DNA of 64,000 bases. Source: Nitrospina sp. Lineage in GTDB: Bacteria > Nitrospinota > Nitrospinia > Nitrospinales > JACRGP01. The DNA lies in contig JACAVV010000019.1 in NCBI GenBank assembly GCA_024648695.1, forward strand, positions 23,964-87,963, written 5' to 3'. Shown here one piece after another: positions 54,845 through 63,709 of the stretch (position 1 is its first letter; each line of letters opens with the position of its first letter). The translations under genes and the position numbers were made by a program. The notes below the pieces were generated by a model. It searched no databases and was not told where the DNA came from. It saw only the letters and a program-made list of their open reading frames with translations.

Positions 54845-54918
54845 TAATAAAAGGAGAAAGACGATTTTCATTATTTATGGTGATTTCAGGTGACTTGACT
54901 GCAAAGGAACAGGTTTTT

Positions 54919-55785
54919 ATGAAAAAAGCGCAAACAATTGTAATCATCCATAAAAAGACACCCCCATTACATGACACTTATCTCTTGAGTTATTTACGAA
55001 AAAGCTGGGAAGAATCTGGATTTATTGTTAAAGACGTTTATGGAGTAGATGAATACATACCTGCAGATGTGGCATTCATGCATGTCGATATGTCTCTGGT
55101 TCCTAATAATTTTCAAAACCTAGCTTCTCGGTACAACAAAGTCATCAATGGAAAAGTCCATGATATTCGAAAAACCTCTATCAGTAAAAATCTGGTGTCC
55201 AGAGGCGACCCCTATGATGAACAAGTCATTGTAAAAACCAACCTCAATTCAGCGGGTTTCAATGAACGGGGTCTGATTCATCGAGTATATAACCGCTATA
55301 AAAACTTTATTCCCGATTGGGCACAGCCTTTTTTTATAAACTCCCAAAAGGATTATACCATCTTCGAAAACCCCTCAGCGGTTCCCAAAAGAGTGTACTT
55401 TGACCCAAGATATGTTGTGGAAAAATTTCTTCCCGAAAAATGGGGGAAGTTATACTGTCACCGACGGTATTACTTTTTTGGAGAAAGGGAAGTCAATCAA
55501 TTATGGCTTACCAAAGACCCGCTTTGTTTGTCGGATGATGAAATTGTTCTCGATAAACCTGTGGAACCGGAATTACAATCTCTCAGACATAAACTCGGGT
55601 TTGATTATGGTTGTTTCGATTACGTAATCAAGGAAGGTGAAATAGTTCTGTTTGATACCAATACCACACCCACTGTAGGTTTGGAACTTGATTTCCTGTC
55701 CGAAATGTGGGTGAAAGAATTAGCAAGTAATTTACAGGATGGAATTTTTTCTTTTGTTAATGCCCTAAAACCAACAAGGAAATAA
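54919..55785 (+). CDS. ATP-grasp-like protein of unknown substrate
   Basis: A 288-residue protein with ATP-grasp-like features: QVIVKTNLNSAG (nucleotide-binding lysine strand), VVEKFLPEKW, the HRRYYFFGE strand and the terminal metal-binding-type segment EIVLFDTNTTPTVG. ATP-grasp enzymes join a carboxylate to an amine or thiol through an acyl phosphate. The assignment is from motif layout only. The ATG preceded by AAAGGAAC was preferred over one 42 bases upstream. It is the last gene of the rightward group and is convergent with the exopolysaccharide operon. Confidence 0.6.
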   Translation: MKKAQTIVIIHKKTPPLHDTYLLSYLRKSWEESGFIVKDVYGVDEYIPADVAFMHVDMSLVPNNFQNLASRYNKVINGKVHDIRKTSISKNLVSRGDPYDEQVIVKTNLNSAGFNERGLIHRVYNRYKNFIPDWAQPFFINSQKDYTIFENPSAVPKRVYFDPRYVVEKFLPEKWGKLYCHRRYYFFGEREVNQLWLTKDPLCLSDDEIVLDKPVEPELQSLRHKLGFDYGCFDYVIKEGEIVLFDTNTTPTVGLELDFLSEMWVKELASNLQDGIFSFVNALKPTRK

Positions 55786-55838
55786 AGAAAGAATCCAGGT
55801 CGGGTTTTTCTATTATTGCCGAAATTTCTAAAGGGGCA

Positions 55839-56906
55839 CTACTGACCATTTTTTCCAAAAACTTTTGCTCTGGCCTGTTCGGCCCGGTTGGCCAAAGCAA
55901 GATGCAGTTTCTTCGGTAAAAATGTTAGCAAAATTGCAATGGTGGTGAGGACCGTTCTTCGATCAAATAAAAACGAAAGGAAGGGACTGCTATAAAATTT
56001 CCTTAAACATTTTCGAGCCCCCTCAAAATCACCCGAATTGTAAGCCAGATAAGAATAGTATCTATATTGGCCAGTTCGGGCAATATTTTCAACCGTGGCC
56101 ACGCGACCCGATTCGATTTTTTTGATTTTTGCAATCACTTTTTCCCAGTTTTCTGCCATTTTTTTCCAATTGCCTGTAATCTGGCCTTGTCGAATGCGGT
56201 AATCGGTAAGAATTTGTGGGATGCAATATATGTTTTCTTTTCTTACGGCGGCTATTCTCAAGATAAAATCTAAATCAACCGCGGCTTTAAGGTCTTCATC
56301 AAAAAAACCGGACTTATCCAAAACATCCTTTCGACACACCAGAGTACTGGCAGTACCCGTAAGATTTTGAATGATTAAATCTTCCAGGTTGATGATTCTT
56401 TTACTGGGTTTGCCCTCGCGGCCCAGATCGTTTCCATTTTCGTCAACCATCCTCCACCAGGAAAATGTCAGATCGATGCTCGGGTCGCTTAACAAGGTCT
56501 CTAAATGAATTTTGGCTTTATTGGGATCCCACCGGTCGTCTGAATCCAAAAATCCGATAAACCATCCCCGCGCCTCCTTCAAGGCGGTATTCCTGGATCC
56601 GGATGCTCCCTTATTATTGTGGCAGAACATTCGGATCCGTTCATCCCCTTTTGCCATGTCTTCGACAATCGATCGGGTTTTATCAGTGGACCCATCGTCC
56701 ACTACCAGAATTTCCAGATCGGAAAAAGTCTGATTTTGAATGGACTCAATGGCTTCCCGAATGAACTCCTCAACATTATAAGCAGGGATAATTATGCTTA
56801 AAACCGGACGGTCCAAATCCTCTTCTCTTTCCTTCTTAAAAGTATTCAAGAGGTGTTGGAAATTGGATTCACTGTCCTCTTTTGAAATGACAGATAGTGT
56901 GTTCAA
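55839..56906 (-). CDS. Family 2 glycosyltransferase (TTG start)
   Basis: A 355-residue GT-A enzyme with SIIIPAYNVEEFIREAIES, LVVDDGSTDKTRSI, NKGASGSRNTAL and FLDSDDRWDPNKAK. It is similar in plan to the other GT2 in this window. The only in-frame start before the catalytic domain is TTG: an in-frame stop lies just upstream and no ATG occurs before the core. It is the last gene of the leftward exopolysaccharide operon. Donor sugar is unknown. Confidence 0.88.
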   Translation of the reverse strand: MNTLSVISKEDSESNFQHLLNTFKKEREEDLDRPVLSIIIPAYNVEEFIREAIESIQNQTFSDLEILVVDDGSTDKTRSIVEDMAKGDERIRMFCHNNKGASGSRNTALKEARGWFIGFLDSDDRWDPNKAKIHLETLLSDPSIDLTFSWWRMVDENGNDLGREGKPSKRIINLEDLIIQNLTGTASTLVCRKDVLDKSGFFDEDLKAAVDLDFILRIAAVRKENIYCIPQILTDYRIRQGQITGNWKKMAENWEKVIAKIKKIESGRVATVENIARTGQYRYYSYLAYNSGDFEGARKCLRKFYSSPFLSFLFDRRTVLTTIAILLTFLPKKLHLALANRAEQARAKVFGKNGQ

Positions 56907-57037
56907 GATAAATCAGTTTCTAAAGTATTAAGGGTTATTAATTATTAGTTTAAAAAGATTTGGCTCAATTCACAATAGTTTCCTATATAAAAAAATTAAA
57001 TTGGCAATTCTTCATTTCCTCCCCTGGAAATTCCACG

Positions 57038-58324
57038 TTATAAGTCTTCTTCGGGATTCAAATAGTCACCCCTTCTGTAAGTCCCTCCTATCCAAAACAT
57101 CAAATAAAACAGGGGAAGAGCCATAATATAAACCCCTTCAGCGTAACTGAAAATACCGAGGCAGGCTACAATGAGGAAAGAGGTGATACTAACAACATTT
57201 CCTTTTAAAGCCTTTAGATAGGTATAAATGATTGTGATTACAATTGCCAGGGCATAACTGCCAAAAGTTAAAATGCCCCCCGTGTAGAGAACGCCATAAA
57301 AAGTGGAGTGGGTTCCAATGGGCATCGGAATATTTTCATGAACATAACCACCAGGCCACCCTTTCCCCAATATAGGTGATTCCAGAAATCCCTCCCAACT
57401 GAGTTCATAACCCATTTCCCGGGCACTGGAAGATCCGGCCCTCATATCACGTATAGAATTATAAGCTTCTTCTATAGGAGCCAGTATGGGAATATCAAAA
57501 ACAAGGATTGGCACTGCAATCACTGCCGCCAAAGGCAAAACCACCCATCTGAAAAAACGATTCATTCTGACCCAGAAATACAAACAACACGCTATAAAAA
57601 ACAAGGCTATACAAGCCCGGCTGAAACTGGCTATCAAACCAATAAATGCGCCTGTCATTCCAATAAACTTCCACTTGGGATTTTTTTCCAAGGGAATCAA
57701 AAACAAAAAACACAGGCATGTGAAACCCAGTACCGTCGCCCAGGGAAAAAATAAGATTACCCGTGGATAGGTAGGATCTACATAATACAGCTTCACCATA
57801 AAATAACTTTTGACCAATTGGCTTCTTGAATTCAATAAATAGGAAATTGGCGAGTCGTACAACATTCGCTCACCCCTGAAAACAAAAAACAAACCAACCG
57901 CCACAAAGGAAAAAATACCAATATAAAGAGATAAAATGCAAAAGCCCCTGATCATTTTATCCGTGGCCAACCTATACGTTTTTCCCAGCCATAATGTAAA
58001 ACTGTAAATAAACCAACCGGTGACATGAGCCGAAAGAAGGCGGCCAATTAAAAATCCTATCCCCTCTCCTGAAGACGTCCAATTAATGAAAACAGAAAGG
58101 GCCTGGGCGATACCCACTAAAAGCCAGCATAAAATCAGTGGATCCAGAAATTCTTCAAACTTCTGATTTTTATAAATTAACCAGAAGAGAATACCCAGGG
58201 TTGCAGGCAGGATCAATCCAAGCAACCAAAGTACAGGCATAAACAAACAATAGTTATAGATCAGTTTATTCCCGATAACTTCGGTTGGTTCTTCAATATG
58301 AATAGTTGTTTCCTGGCTTGCCAT
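57038..58324 (-). CDS. O-antigen ligase/polymerase (Wzy-like) membrane protein
   Basis: A 428-residue protein with about eleven hydrophobic segments and one large periplasmic loop. The Wzy_C/O-antigen-ligase landmark is present: SSSAREMGYELSWEGF, then PILGKGWPGGYVHEN and THSTFYGVLYTGG, including the conserved H of the loop. It would polymerise or ligate lipid-linked repeat units outside the inner membrane. It lies between the GT2 and GT4 genes of the operon. Confidence 0.82.
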   Translation of the reverse strand: MASQETTIHIEEPTEVIGNKLIYNYCLFMPVLWLLGLILPATLGILFWLIYKNQKFEEFLDPLILCWLLVGIAQALSVFINWTSSGEGIGFLIGRLLSAHVTGWFIYSFTLWLGKTYRLATDKMIRGFCILSLYIGIFSFVAVGLFFVFRGERMLYDSPISYLLNSRSQLVKSYFMVKLYYVDPTYPRVILFFPWATVLGFTCLCFLFLIPLEKNPKWKFIGMTGAFIGLIASFSRACIALFFIACCLYFWVRMNRFFRWVVLPLAAVIAVPILVFDIPILAPIEEAYNSIRDMRAGSSSAREMGYELSWEGFLESPILGKGWPGGYVHENIPMPIGTHSTFYGVLYTGGILTFGSYALAIVITIIYTYLKALKGNVVSITSFLIVACLGIFSYAEGVYIMALPLFYLMFWIGGTYRRGDYLNPEEDL

Positions 58325-58473
58325 TAAAAAAACAGTGTGTTATTTGGATTATTAAAACTAAAATCCAAACCATCCAATTATCGAAAACTCACATAATCCT
58401 GCATGATTTCAAGATGCAAGAAAATATTAAAGAACTGAAACCTGAAAAAAAATTAAATGGTTTGGTTTTTTCT

Positions 58474-59565
58474 TTAAGCACTCAAGGATTCAAATAATTG
58501 CTCATAACTGTCTACCACCTGATCCCAATCATATTTGTTTTTCACAAAATCGGGTAAACGATTTTCCATGGTTAGTATTTTTTGTTCGTCATTGAGCAGT
58601 TCTTGAATTTTTTCTCTAAGGCTATCAACATTGCCCACTTCAAAAGTGTAACCGCAGTCTTCAACGACCTCCTTATTTTCAGGAATATTACTTATGAGGG
58701 TACATTTATAATAGCCCAGAGCTTCGAGGAGCGAATTTGAAAGCCCTTCAATGTAGGAAGGTAAAACAAACAGGTAGGAGTGCTTAAAAAGCTGATCCAG
58801 TAAATCACCGCTGGCATGACCCGTAAACACCACTTTGTCGGGATTCGCCATGGATTTTAATTCTTCATAATAGGTATCTTGATACCGCGCACCGCCAGCA
58901 ATCACCAACTTCATATGCGTATCAATTTCATTGAAGGCTTTTATGAGGTCATGCCCGCCTTTTTCAGGAACAATACGATTTGCAAAAAGCAAAAATTCTC
59001 TGGGTTTCAACCCCAGAGGTTCCAGTTGGTCGATTGCCGAAGACCCGTTTTTCACATTGATTCCATTGGGAATGAACACCGTCTCTTTATCGTATGTTTC
59101 CTGGAAGTAATTCTGCAGACTTTGGGATACAACCGTGGTTTTGTGTGAAAAAAACAGACCGATTTTCTCAGCAGATTTAATGGAAAATTTGGCGAAAGGG
59201 CTCCATTTAGCCCGTTGCCAATCCAGTCCGTGAATGGTAAACACACATTTAACACCAAAAAACCTGGGAATGAAGCTAAAAATACCTGAGCCTTCAGCCT
59301 GGATATTTATAATGTCAAAGTCTTTATATACGCTTTTAAGAATGGAGCGAGCGCTACGCGAAAGGGTTTCGGTATGCTTGCCTTGAAGGGAGGAAACAGG
59401 AACAATATTTACGCCCTGATAGGGTTTTCTGTCCTCAGTTTTTTGAGAAAACACGTAAACCTGATGCCCCCTTTCAACCAAACGGGGGCATATTTCTCTC
59501 AGGTTTTTTTCTATCCCGGAATACTCCGTCCTGATGCCACGCGCACCTATAACAGCGATCTTCAT
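58474..59565 (-). CDS. Family 4 glycosyltransferase
   Basis: A 363-residue GT-B enzyme. The N-terminal domain has the acceptor-side start IAVIGARGIRTEYSGIEKNL. The donor domain has NRIVPEKGGHDLIKAFNEI and the E-x7-E-like segment VLPSYIEGLSNSLLEALGY. It probably adds a sugar in the early steps after the glycosylphosphotransferase encoded upstream. No frameshifts were seen. Confidence 0.9.
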   Translation of the reverse strand: MKIAVIGARGIRTEYSGIEKNLREICPRLVERGHQVYVFSQKTEDRKPYQGVNIVPVSSLQGKHTETLSRSARSILKSVYKDFDIINIQAEGSGIFSFIPRFFGVKCVFTIHGLDWQRAKWSPFAKFSIKSAEKIGLFFSHKTTVVSQSLQNYFQETYDKETVFIPNGINVKNGSSAIDQLEPLGLKPREFLLFANRIVPEKGGHDLIKAFNEIDTHMKLVIAGGARYQDTYYEELKSMANPDKVVFTGHASGDLLDQLFKHSYLFVLPSYIEGLSNSLLEALGYYKCTLISNIPENKEVVEDCGYTFEVGNVDSLREKIQELLNDEQKILTMENRLPDFVKNKYDWDQVVDSYEQLFESLSA

Positions 59566-59649
59566 ATTCGTATGCGGATTCCTTAAACATGATTTGATAA
59601 TGGAGTGTCGGGATAAGTCTACACATTTATTAATAAAATGGAACCCCTT

Positions 59650-61101
59650 TTATGCGGCATTGGATCCTCTAATAACCACAGGGATTGTTTTTACAAGAAT
59701 CAATAAATCAAGGGTTAAGGACCATTTATCGATGTATTGCATGTCCAGTTCCATCCATTGTTCGAAAGGAATGGAGTTTCGCCCTTGAATCTGCCACAGA
59801 CAAGTGATTCCCGGCTTTACACTGAACCTTCTGCGATGCCAATCCTTTTCAAATCCTTCACAATCGCGTAAGGGCAAAGGACGAGGACCCACCAAACTCA
59901 TATCACCTTTAAAAACATTAATGAGTTGAGGCAATTCATCCAGGCTGGTCTTTCTGATAAACCTGCCGAGAGGGGTGATCCTTGGGTCTTTCTTGATTTT
60001 GAAAACAGGACCACTGACTTCATTTAATTTCTCAAGGTCAGCCATTCTCTTTTCAGCATCCTGCACCATGGACCGGAATTTATAAATGTGAAACACCCTT
60101 TTATTCAATCCCAAGCGCTTTTGCTTGAAGAGGACCGGACCCTTAGAATCTAATTTAATTGCCAGAGCAACCAACCCAAGTATAGGCGACAATAAAACCA
60201 GCATAAATGAAGATACACAAATATCCAACACTCGTTTCAGGACCGGTTCCCATCCACGCATCGCACCGGTGTAAACGGTTACCAAAGAATTATGGCCAAC
60301 TCCGGGCTCCACGCTATCCATTTGAGTATTTCCAACCTTAAGGTCAAATAAGGCCGGGGGAATTCGAACAATCACGCCTTGCTCTTCACAACAGGCGACA
60401 ATTTTGGATATTTCGTCGTAATAGGTTTTTACCGGGATAAAGACAAAAACTTCGTCCACCACATTATTCCGTAAAAAGTTAATGAACTCATTAATATCTG
60501 AAACCACAGAATACGCTTTATCCTGAATATTTCGCATTCCTTCCCAAGGGTCATCAACAAAACCGACCAAATGATAGCCCAACTCATGTTGCGCACTGAT
60601 TTTGTCCGCAAAATCAAGCGCCCTCTGATTGGTTCCTATAATTACAACATGACTCATGTTTTTTCCGCGAACACGAATCAATTTCAGGATATGCCGTAGC
60701 GCCAGACGACTCAAAATCAAAAATGTGTTGCTTAAAGCCCAGAAACCCGAAAGAAACTGGAAGGTTATCAGACCCATATTAAAAATCACAGAGACGGCCC
60801 ACAAAATCACTGTAAAACAAGTGGTCGCTTTAATAACGTCCCCAACTTCATTAATCTGGGAAGAAAGTCTGCGCGACTGATATAAATCAAAAAAACAAAA
60901 TGTCCAATACCATAAGCACAATAACCCCAAAAAGATCGTAAGGTTCTGCAGAGTGATTCTCATTCCGAGAAACTCCTGAAAGGTAATGGATTGAATTGGA
61001 AAATGAAGCAATACCGTAACGATAAAAAACGACAATGCCATTATCCACAAATCATATAATTTGAATGCGTTTAATAATAACTGCCGAGGCCTAACATTCA
61101 T
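59650..61101 (-). CDS. Polyprenyl glycosylphosphotransferase (exopolysaccharide priming enzyme)
   Basis: A 483-residue enzyme with four to five N-terminal transmembrane segments, a Rossmann-like central domain (VVIIGTNQRALDFADKI) and the C-terminal bacterial sugar transferase domain. The latter contains LKRVLDICVSSFMLVLLSP, YKFRSMVQDAEKR, RFIRKTSLDELPQLINVF, SLVGPRPLP and FSVKPGITCLWQI. It places the first sugar phosphate on undecaprenyl phosphate and so commits carbon to the polysaccharide. GAGGGAC precedes the ATG. It follows the BY-kinase-like gene by 71 bases. Confidence 0.93.
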   Translation of the reverse strand: MNVRPRQLLLNAFKLYDLWIMALSFFIVTVLLHFPIQSITFQEFLGMRITLQNLTIFLGLLCLWYWTFCFFDLYQSRRLSSQINEVGDVIKATTCFTVILWAVSVIFNMGLITFQFLSGFWALSNTFLILSRLALRHILKLIRVRGKNMSHVVIIGTNQRALDFADKISAQHELGYHLVGFVDDPWEGMRNIQDKAYSVVSDINEFINFLRNNVVDEVFVFIPVKTYYDEISKIVACCEEQGVIVRIPPALFDLKVGNTQMDSVEPGVGHNSLVTVYTGAMRGWEPVLKRVLDICVSSFMLVLLSPILGLVALAIKLDSKGPVLFKQKRLGLNKRVFHIYKFRSMVQDAEKRMADLEKLNEVSGPVFKIKKDPRITPLGRFIRKTSLDELPQLINVFKGDMSLVGPRPLPLRDCEGFEKDWHRRRFSVKPGITCLWQIQGRNSIPFEQWMELDMQYIDKWSLTLDLLILVKTIPVVIRGSNAA

Positions 61102-61172
61102 AACGTCCCTCTATTTAAAAACAAATCAATTGTTGATGATTAAGTAAACTACCTAGCTGCAAATATAAAAAA

Positions 61173-61916
61173 CTATAAAAACCGATAAATAAAATCAGGA
61201 ATATAATATTTTCTTTTATTCAGAACGACCCCGATGATGTTAGCTCCTGCATCGATCAACTGTTTCTTGGCACGCAGGGCAACATGTTTTCGGGTTTTGC
61301 CGGATTCAATCACTAAAACCACGCCATCCACCTTGGAACATAATATCCTGGAATCCGAAAACCGGTTCACAGGCGGTGCATCCAAAATGACAAAATCAAA
61401 GTTTTCCTTTTGCTGTTTGAGAAAATTCTCAAAACAATCCGTTTTTAAAAAGGAAAGCGGTTCAAAGGGGCTTCCGTTGAATGTAAGAATATGCAAATTA
61501 CCGGGACCGATTTTCTTGATCCGGAACCCGCCATCGTCTTCAGAGTCCTCTTCAGACGTTTTTAATGAAAGCTCATTACCCAACTCATCCTCCAAATCTG
61601 GAGTCCTTAAACTGGCATCGATCAACAAAACTCTGCAATGAGAGCTTTGAGCCAGGGTATTGGCAAAATTGATCGCCGTTGTCGATGTACCTTCACCAGG
61701 GGATGTAGCCGTGAATAACAAGACCCGGGTTGTGTTTTCAGTATCGCGAATAATGAGATTAGCCTTCAGGTTTTCATAACTTTCAGACGCTGTAGGTGTG
61801 AAAACCATTGGAGACTTCACTCCAATTACAGGCGACCTCTGCAAGCTTTTCTCTTCGTCCAACTGAGAATCCATCGTGGTATTCATACCTTCAATATGAT
61901 CCGCAGGATCACTCAT
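61173..61916 (-). CDS. BY-kinase/CpsD-like ATPase with altered Walker A
   Basis: A 247-residue cytoplasmic partner of the chain-length protein. The start ESYENLKANL, Walker A' LLIDASLRTPDL (D100) and Walker B FVILDAPPV are present. The P-loop reads SPGEGTSTTA, with T77 where the catalytic lysine normally stands. The RxxR residues of the oligomerisation motif are also lacking. The C-terminal tyrosines are few (RKYYIPDFIYRFL). Autokinase activity is thus uncertain; some natural family members share the GEGTST variant. A good Shine-Dalgarno (AAAGGAAA) precedes the ATG. Confidence 0.85.
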   Translation of the reverse strand: MSDPADHIEGMNTTMDSQLDEEKSLQRSPVIGVKSPMVFTPTASESYENLKANLIIRDTENTTRVLLFTATSPGEGTSTTAINFANTLAQSSHCRVLLIDASLRTPDLEDELGNELSLKTSEEDSEDDGGFRIKKIGPGNLHILTFNGSPFEPLSFLKTDCFENFLKQQKENFDFVILDAPPVNRFSDSRILCSKVDGVVLVIESGKTRKHVALRAKKQLIDAGANIIGVVLNKRKYYIPDFIYRFL

Positions 61917-62092
61917 AAAATGTTTCCTTTACATTATGAAAAGAAATAAATTTTTATTTCTTTCAATTTTGAAATTGGGATTTAGAATCCACCAGGATTC
62001 CATGCTTTTTCAATTCTTGGTTCGTGAAAATCCAATTACCGTAACAACTGTAAACAGTATAGATTTTGAAGTTTACAATCATTTCAAGCCCT

Positions 62093-62110
62093 TGTTACGG
62101 TACCGTCACA
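62093..62110. promoter_or_regulatory. 18-base operator-like palindrome inside the exopolysaccharide operon
   Basis: TGTTACGGTACCGTCACA is symmetric except at one base pair (eight of nine pairs match). It sits in the unusually long 266-base gap between the chain-length gene and the BY-kinase-like gene, about 180 bases before the latter. It may mark a second regulated start. Confidence 0.4.
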
Positions 62111-62182
62111 AACTTCATAAAAGCGAATATTCGATTCCCAAATTTCAAAAATTAAGTCTATTAAAAGCTTTACCTTTATGCC

Positions 62183-63709
62183 TCATTGCCCTTTTATATC
62201 TTCCAAATGGGAAACAGAGGCCAAAACCGGCATCTCCAATAATGATTCAACATCCTGATCCGTTTCGATGCAGTCATCCAGAAACTCAGAACAAAATGCC
62301 AGGCCCAAAGATCCAAAACCACCCAGAATAAAGCCAAGCGCCAGGTTCAGAAGGACCTTGGGACTGACTGGGTCAAAGGGCGCTGTAGCCGGTTCAATGA
62401 CCTTTACATTAGTCAATCGGTCAGTATCCATCGCATTGGAAATACGGGATTCTTCAAACTTGATCAAATACTCTTTATAATTTTCCCGATTGATGTCAAC
62501 TTCCTGCTTTAAGCGCTTGAATTCCAATTCCAGCTGATTAAACCGGTTCAATTTAATCCTGTAATCGGCCAATTGGGCCATTTGGGTTTCTTTCTTAGTT
62601 TTTAAAGCATGCAACTCCACCTGGTTTCTTAACAGGTTGCTTTGCAAATCTTCATGCAGTTGGTTTTTTCCCGATCGAACCACTCCATCCAGTTTAGTTT
62701 CCTGCTCTTTTAACTTTCGAGTTACCATATCGATTTCATCCCGAACCTGCTGGACCAACCGGGCTTTAAAAGGAACCTCGTCAGTAAACCTGTTTTGAAT
62801 TTCCTGTTCTTTCAATTCCAGTTCCACCAAACGAGTTTCAAACCTGCTTATTGTTTCATTATTTTTCTTTACTTCCTGGCCAATCTCGACGGTCTCTTCA
62901 GTATTTCCTAACTGAACCCTTAACTGTCGGATCCGTTTATCTGTTTCAGATTCCTGGATCAGGGTGCCATTAAGATCTGACCGTAAAGCGGCCACTTGAT
63001 GGAGCAACAGCCTTCTTTCTTCATCCGGGTCTATGATTCCATGCTCCCTTTTAAAAGCCTCCAGCTTGTTTTCAGCATCCTGGGACTGCTTGCCAAGGAG
63101 TTCAGATTGCTTTTTAAAAAAATCATAAGTTTTATTACGTTTATGAATATCCAGATGCAATTCCATATACTGGCTCACCAGGCTATTCACCACTTTGGCG
63201 GCCAACTCCGGATCCTTATGCTTAAAAGTTACCTTAATCATGCTGGAATCTTTAATGCTCCCCACCCACAACTTCTTTTCAAATTTTTTGACCGCAATAT
63301 CCAAATCCGACTGAAACCGTTCATTAGTGGTCTTGGGTAAAAATGAGAATACAGTGGATAAAATGCCTGGCTTATCTTCCTTTAAACTGGGGAAAATCAC
63401 CGTAGGCCCTAATAGTTCCACGACCTTTTCAATCAATACCCGGCTTGTTAATATCTGGACTTCAGAATTTTTCTGCCTGTCTTCATTAAACTGATATACC
63501 ACTTTAGGCGCATCTCTCATCACCGATGTTGAGGTAACCTGATCCTCTCTTCCAGGTTTTACCAGAATTTTGGCACTTGCCTGATATTTAGGACTGATCA
63601 AAAAGGTTCCAACGGCAATTAGAGTGAAAACGCTAATGCCAAAATATAGGATTGTTTTTTTACGTTTGAAAAATATATGTAAAACATTTCTAAGTGAAAG
63701 TGAGTTCAT
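62183..63709 (-). CDS. Wzc/GumC-type polysaccharide chain-length protein (kinase domain encoded separately)
   Basis: A 508-residue inner-membrane protein. TM1 (about 19-39) is followed by the Wzz-like periplasmic start SPKYQASAKILVKP and a long coiled-coil region (about 185-430). The Pro-rich motif ATAPFDPVSPK leads to TM2 (about 455-475) and a short cytoplasmic tail. It controls polymer length and links synthesis to export. The kinase-like domain is a separate gene downstream, as in Gram-positive CapA/B pairs. AAAGGAT lies directly before the ATG. It is the first gene of the operon visible here. Confidence 0.9.
   Translation of the reverse strand: MNSLSLRNVLHIFFKRKKTILYFGISVFTLIAVGTFLISPKYQASAKILVKPGREDQVTSTSVMRDAPKVVYQFNEDRQKNSEVQILTSRVLIEKVVELLGPTVIFPSLKEDKPGILSTVFSFLPKTTNERFQSDLDIAVKKFEKKLWVGSIKDSSMIKVTFKHKDPELAAKVVNSLVSQYMELHLDIHKRNKTYDFFKKQSELLGKQSQDAENKLEAFKREHGIIDPDEERRLLLHQVAALRSDLNGTLIQESETDKRIRQLRVQLGNTEETVEIGQEVKKNNETISRFETRLVELELKEQEIQNRFTDEVPFKARLVQQVRDEIDMVTRKLKEQETKLDGVVRSGKNQLHEDLQSNLLRNQVELHALKTKKETQMAQLADYRIKLNRFNQLELEFKRLKQEVDINRENYKEYLIKFEESRISNAMDTDRLTNVKVIEPATAPFDPVSPKVLLNLALGFILGGFGSLGLAFCSEFLDDCIETDQDVESLLEMPVLASVSHLEDIKGQ

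Noticed and set aside
61936..62331. A 131-codon rightward frame in the wzc-kinase gap
   Set aside because: It overlaps the 3' end of the chain-length gene, has no ribosome-binding site, and its composition looks random.
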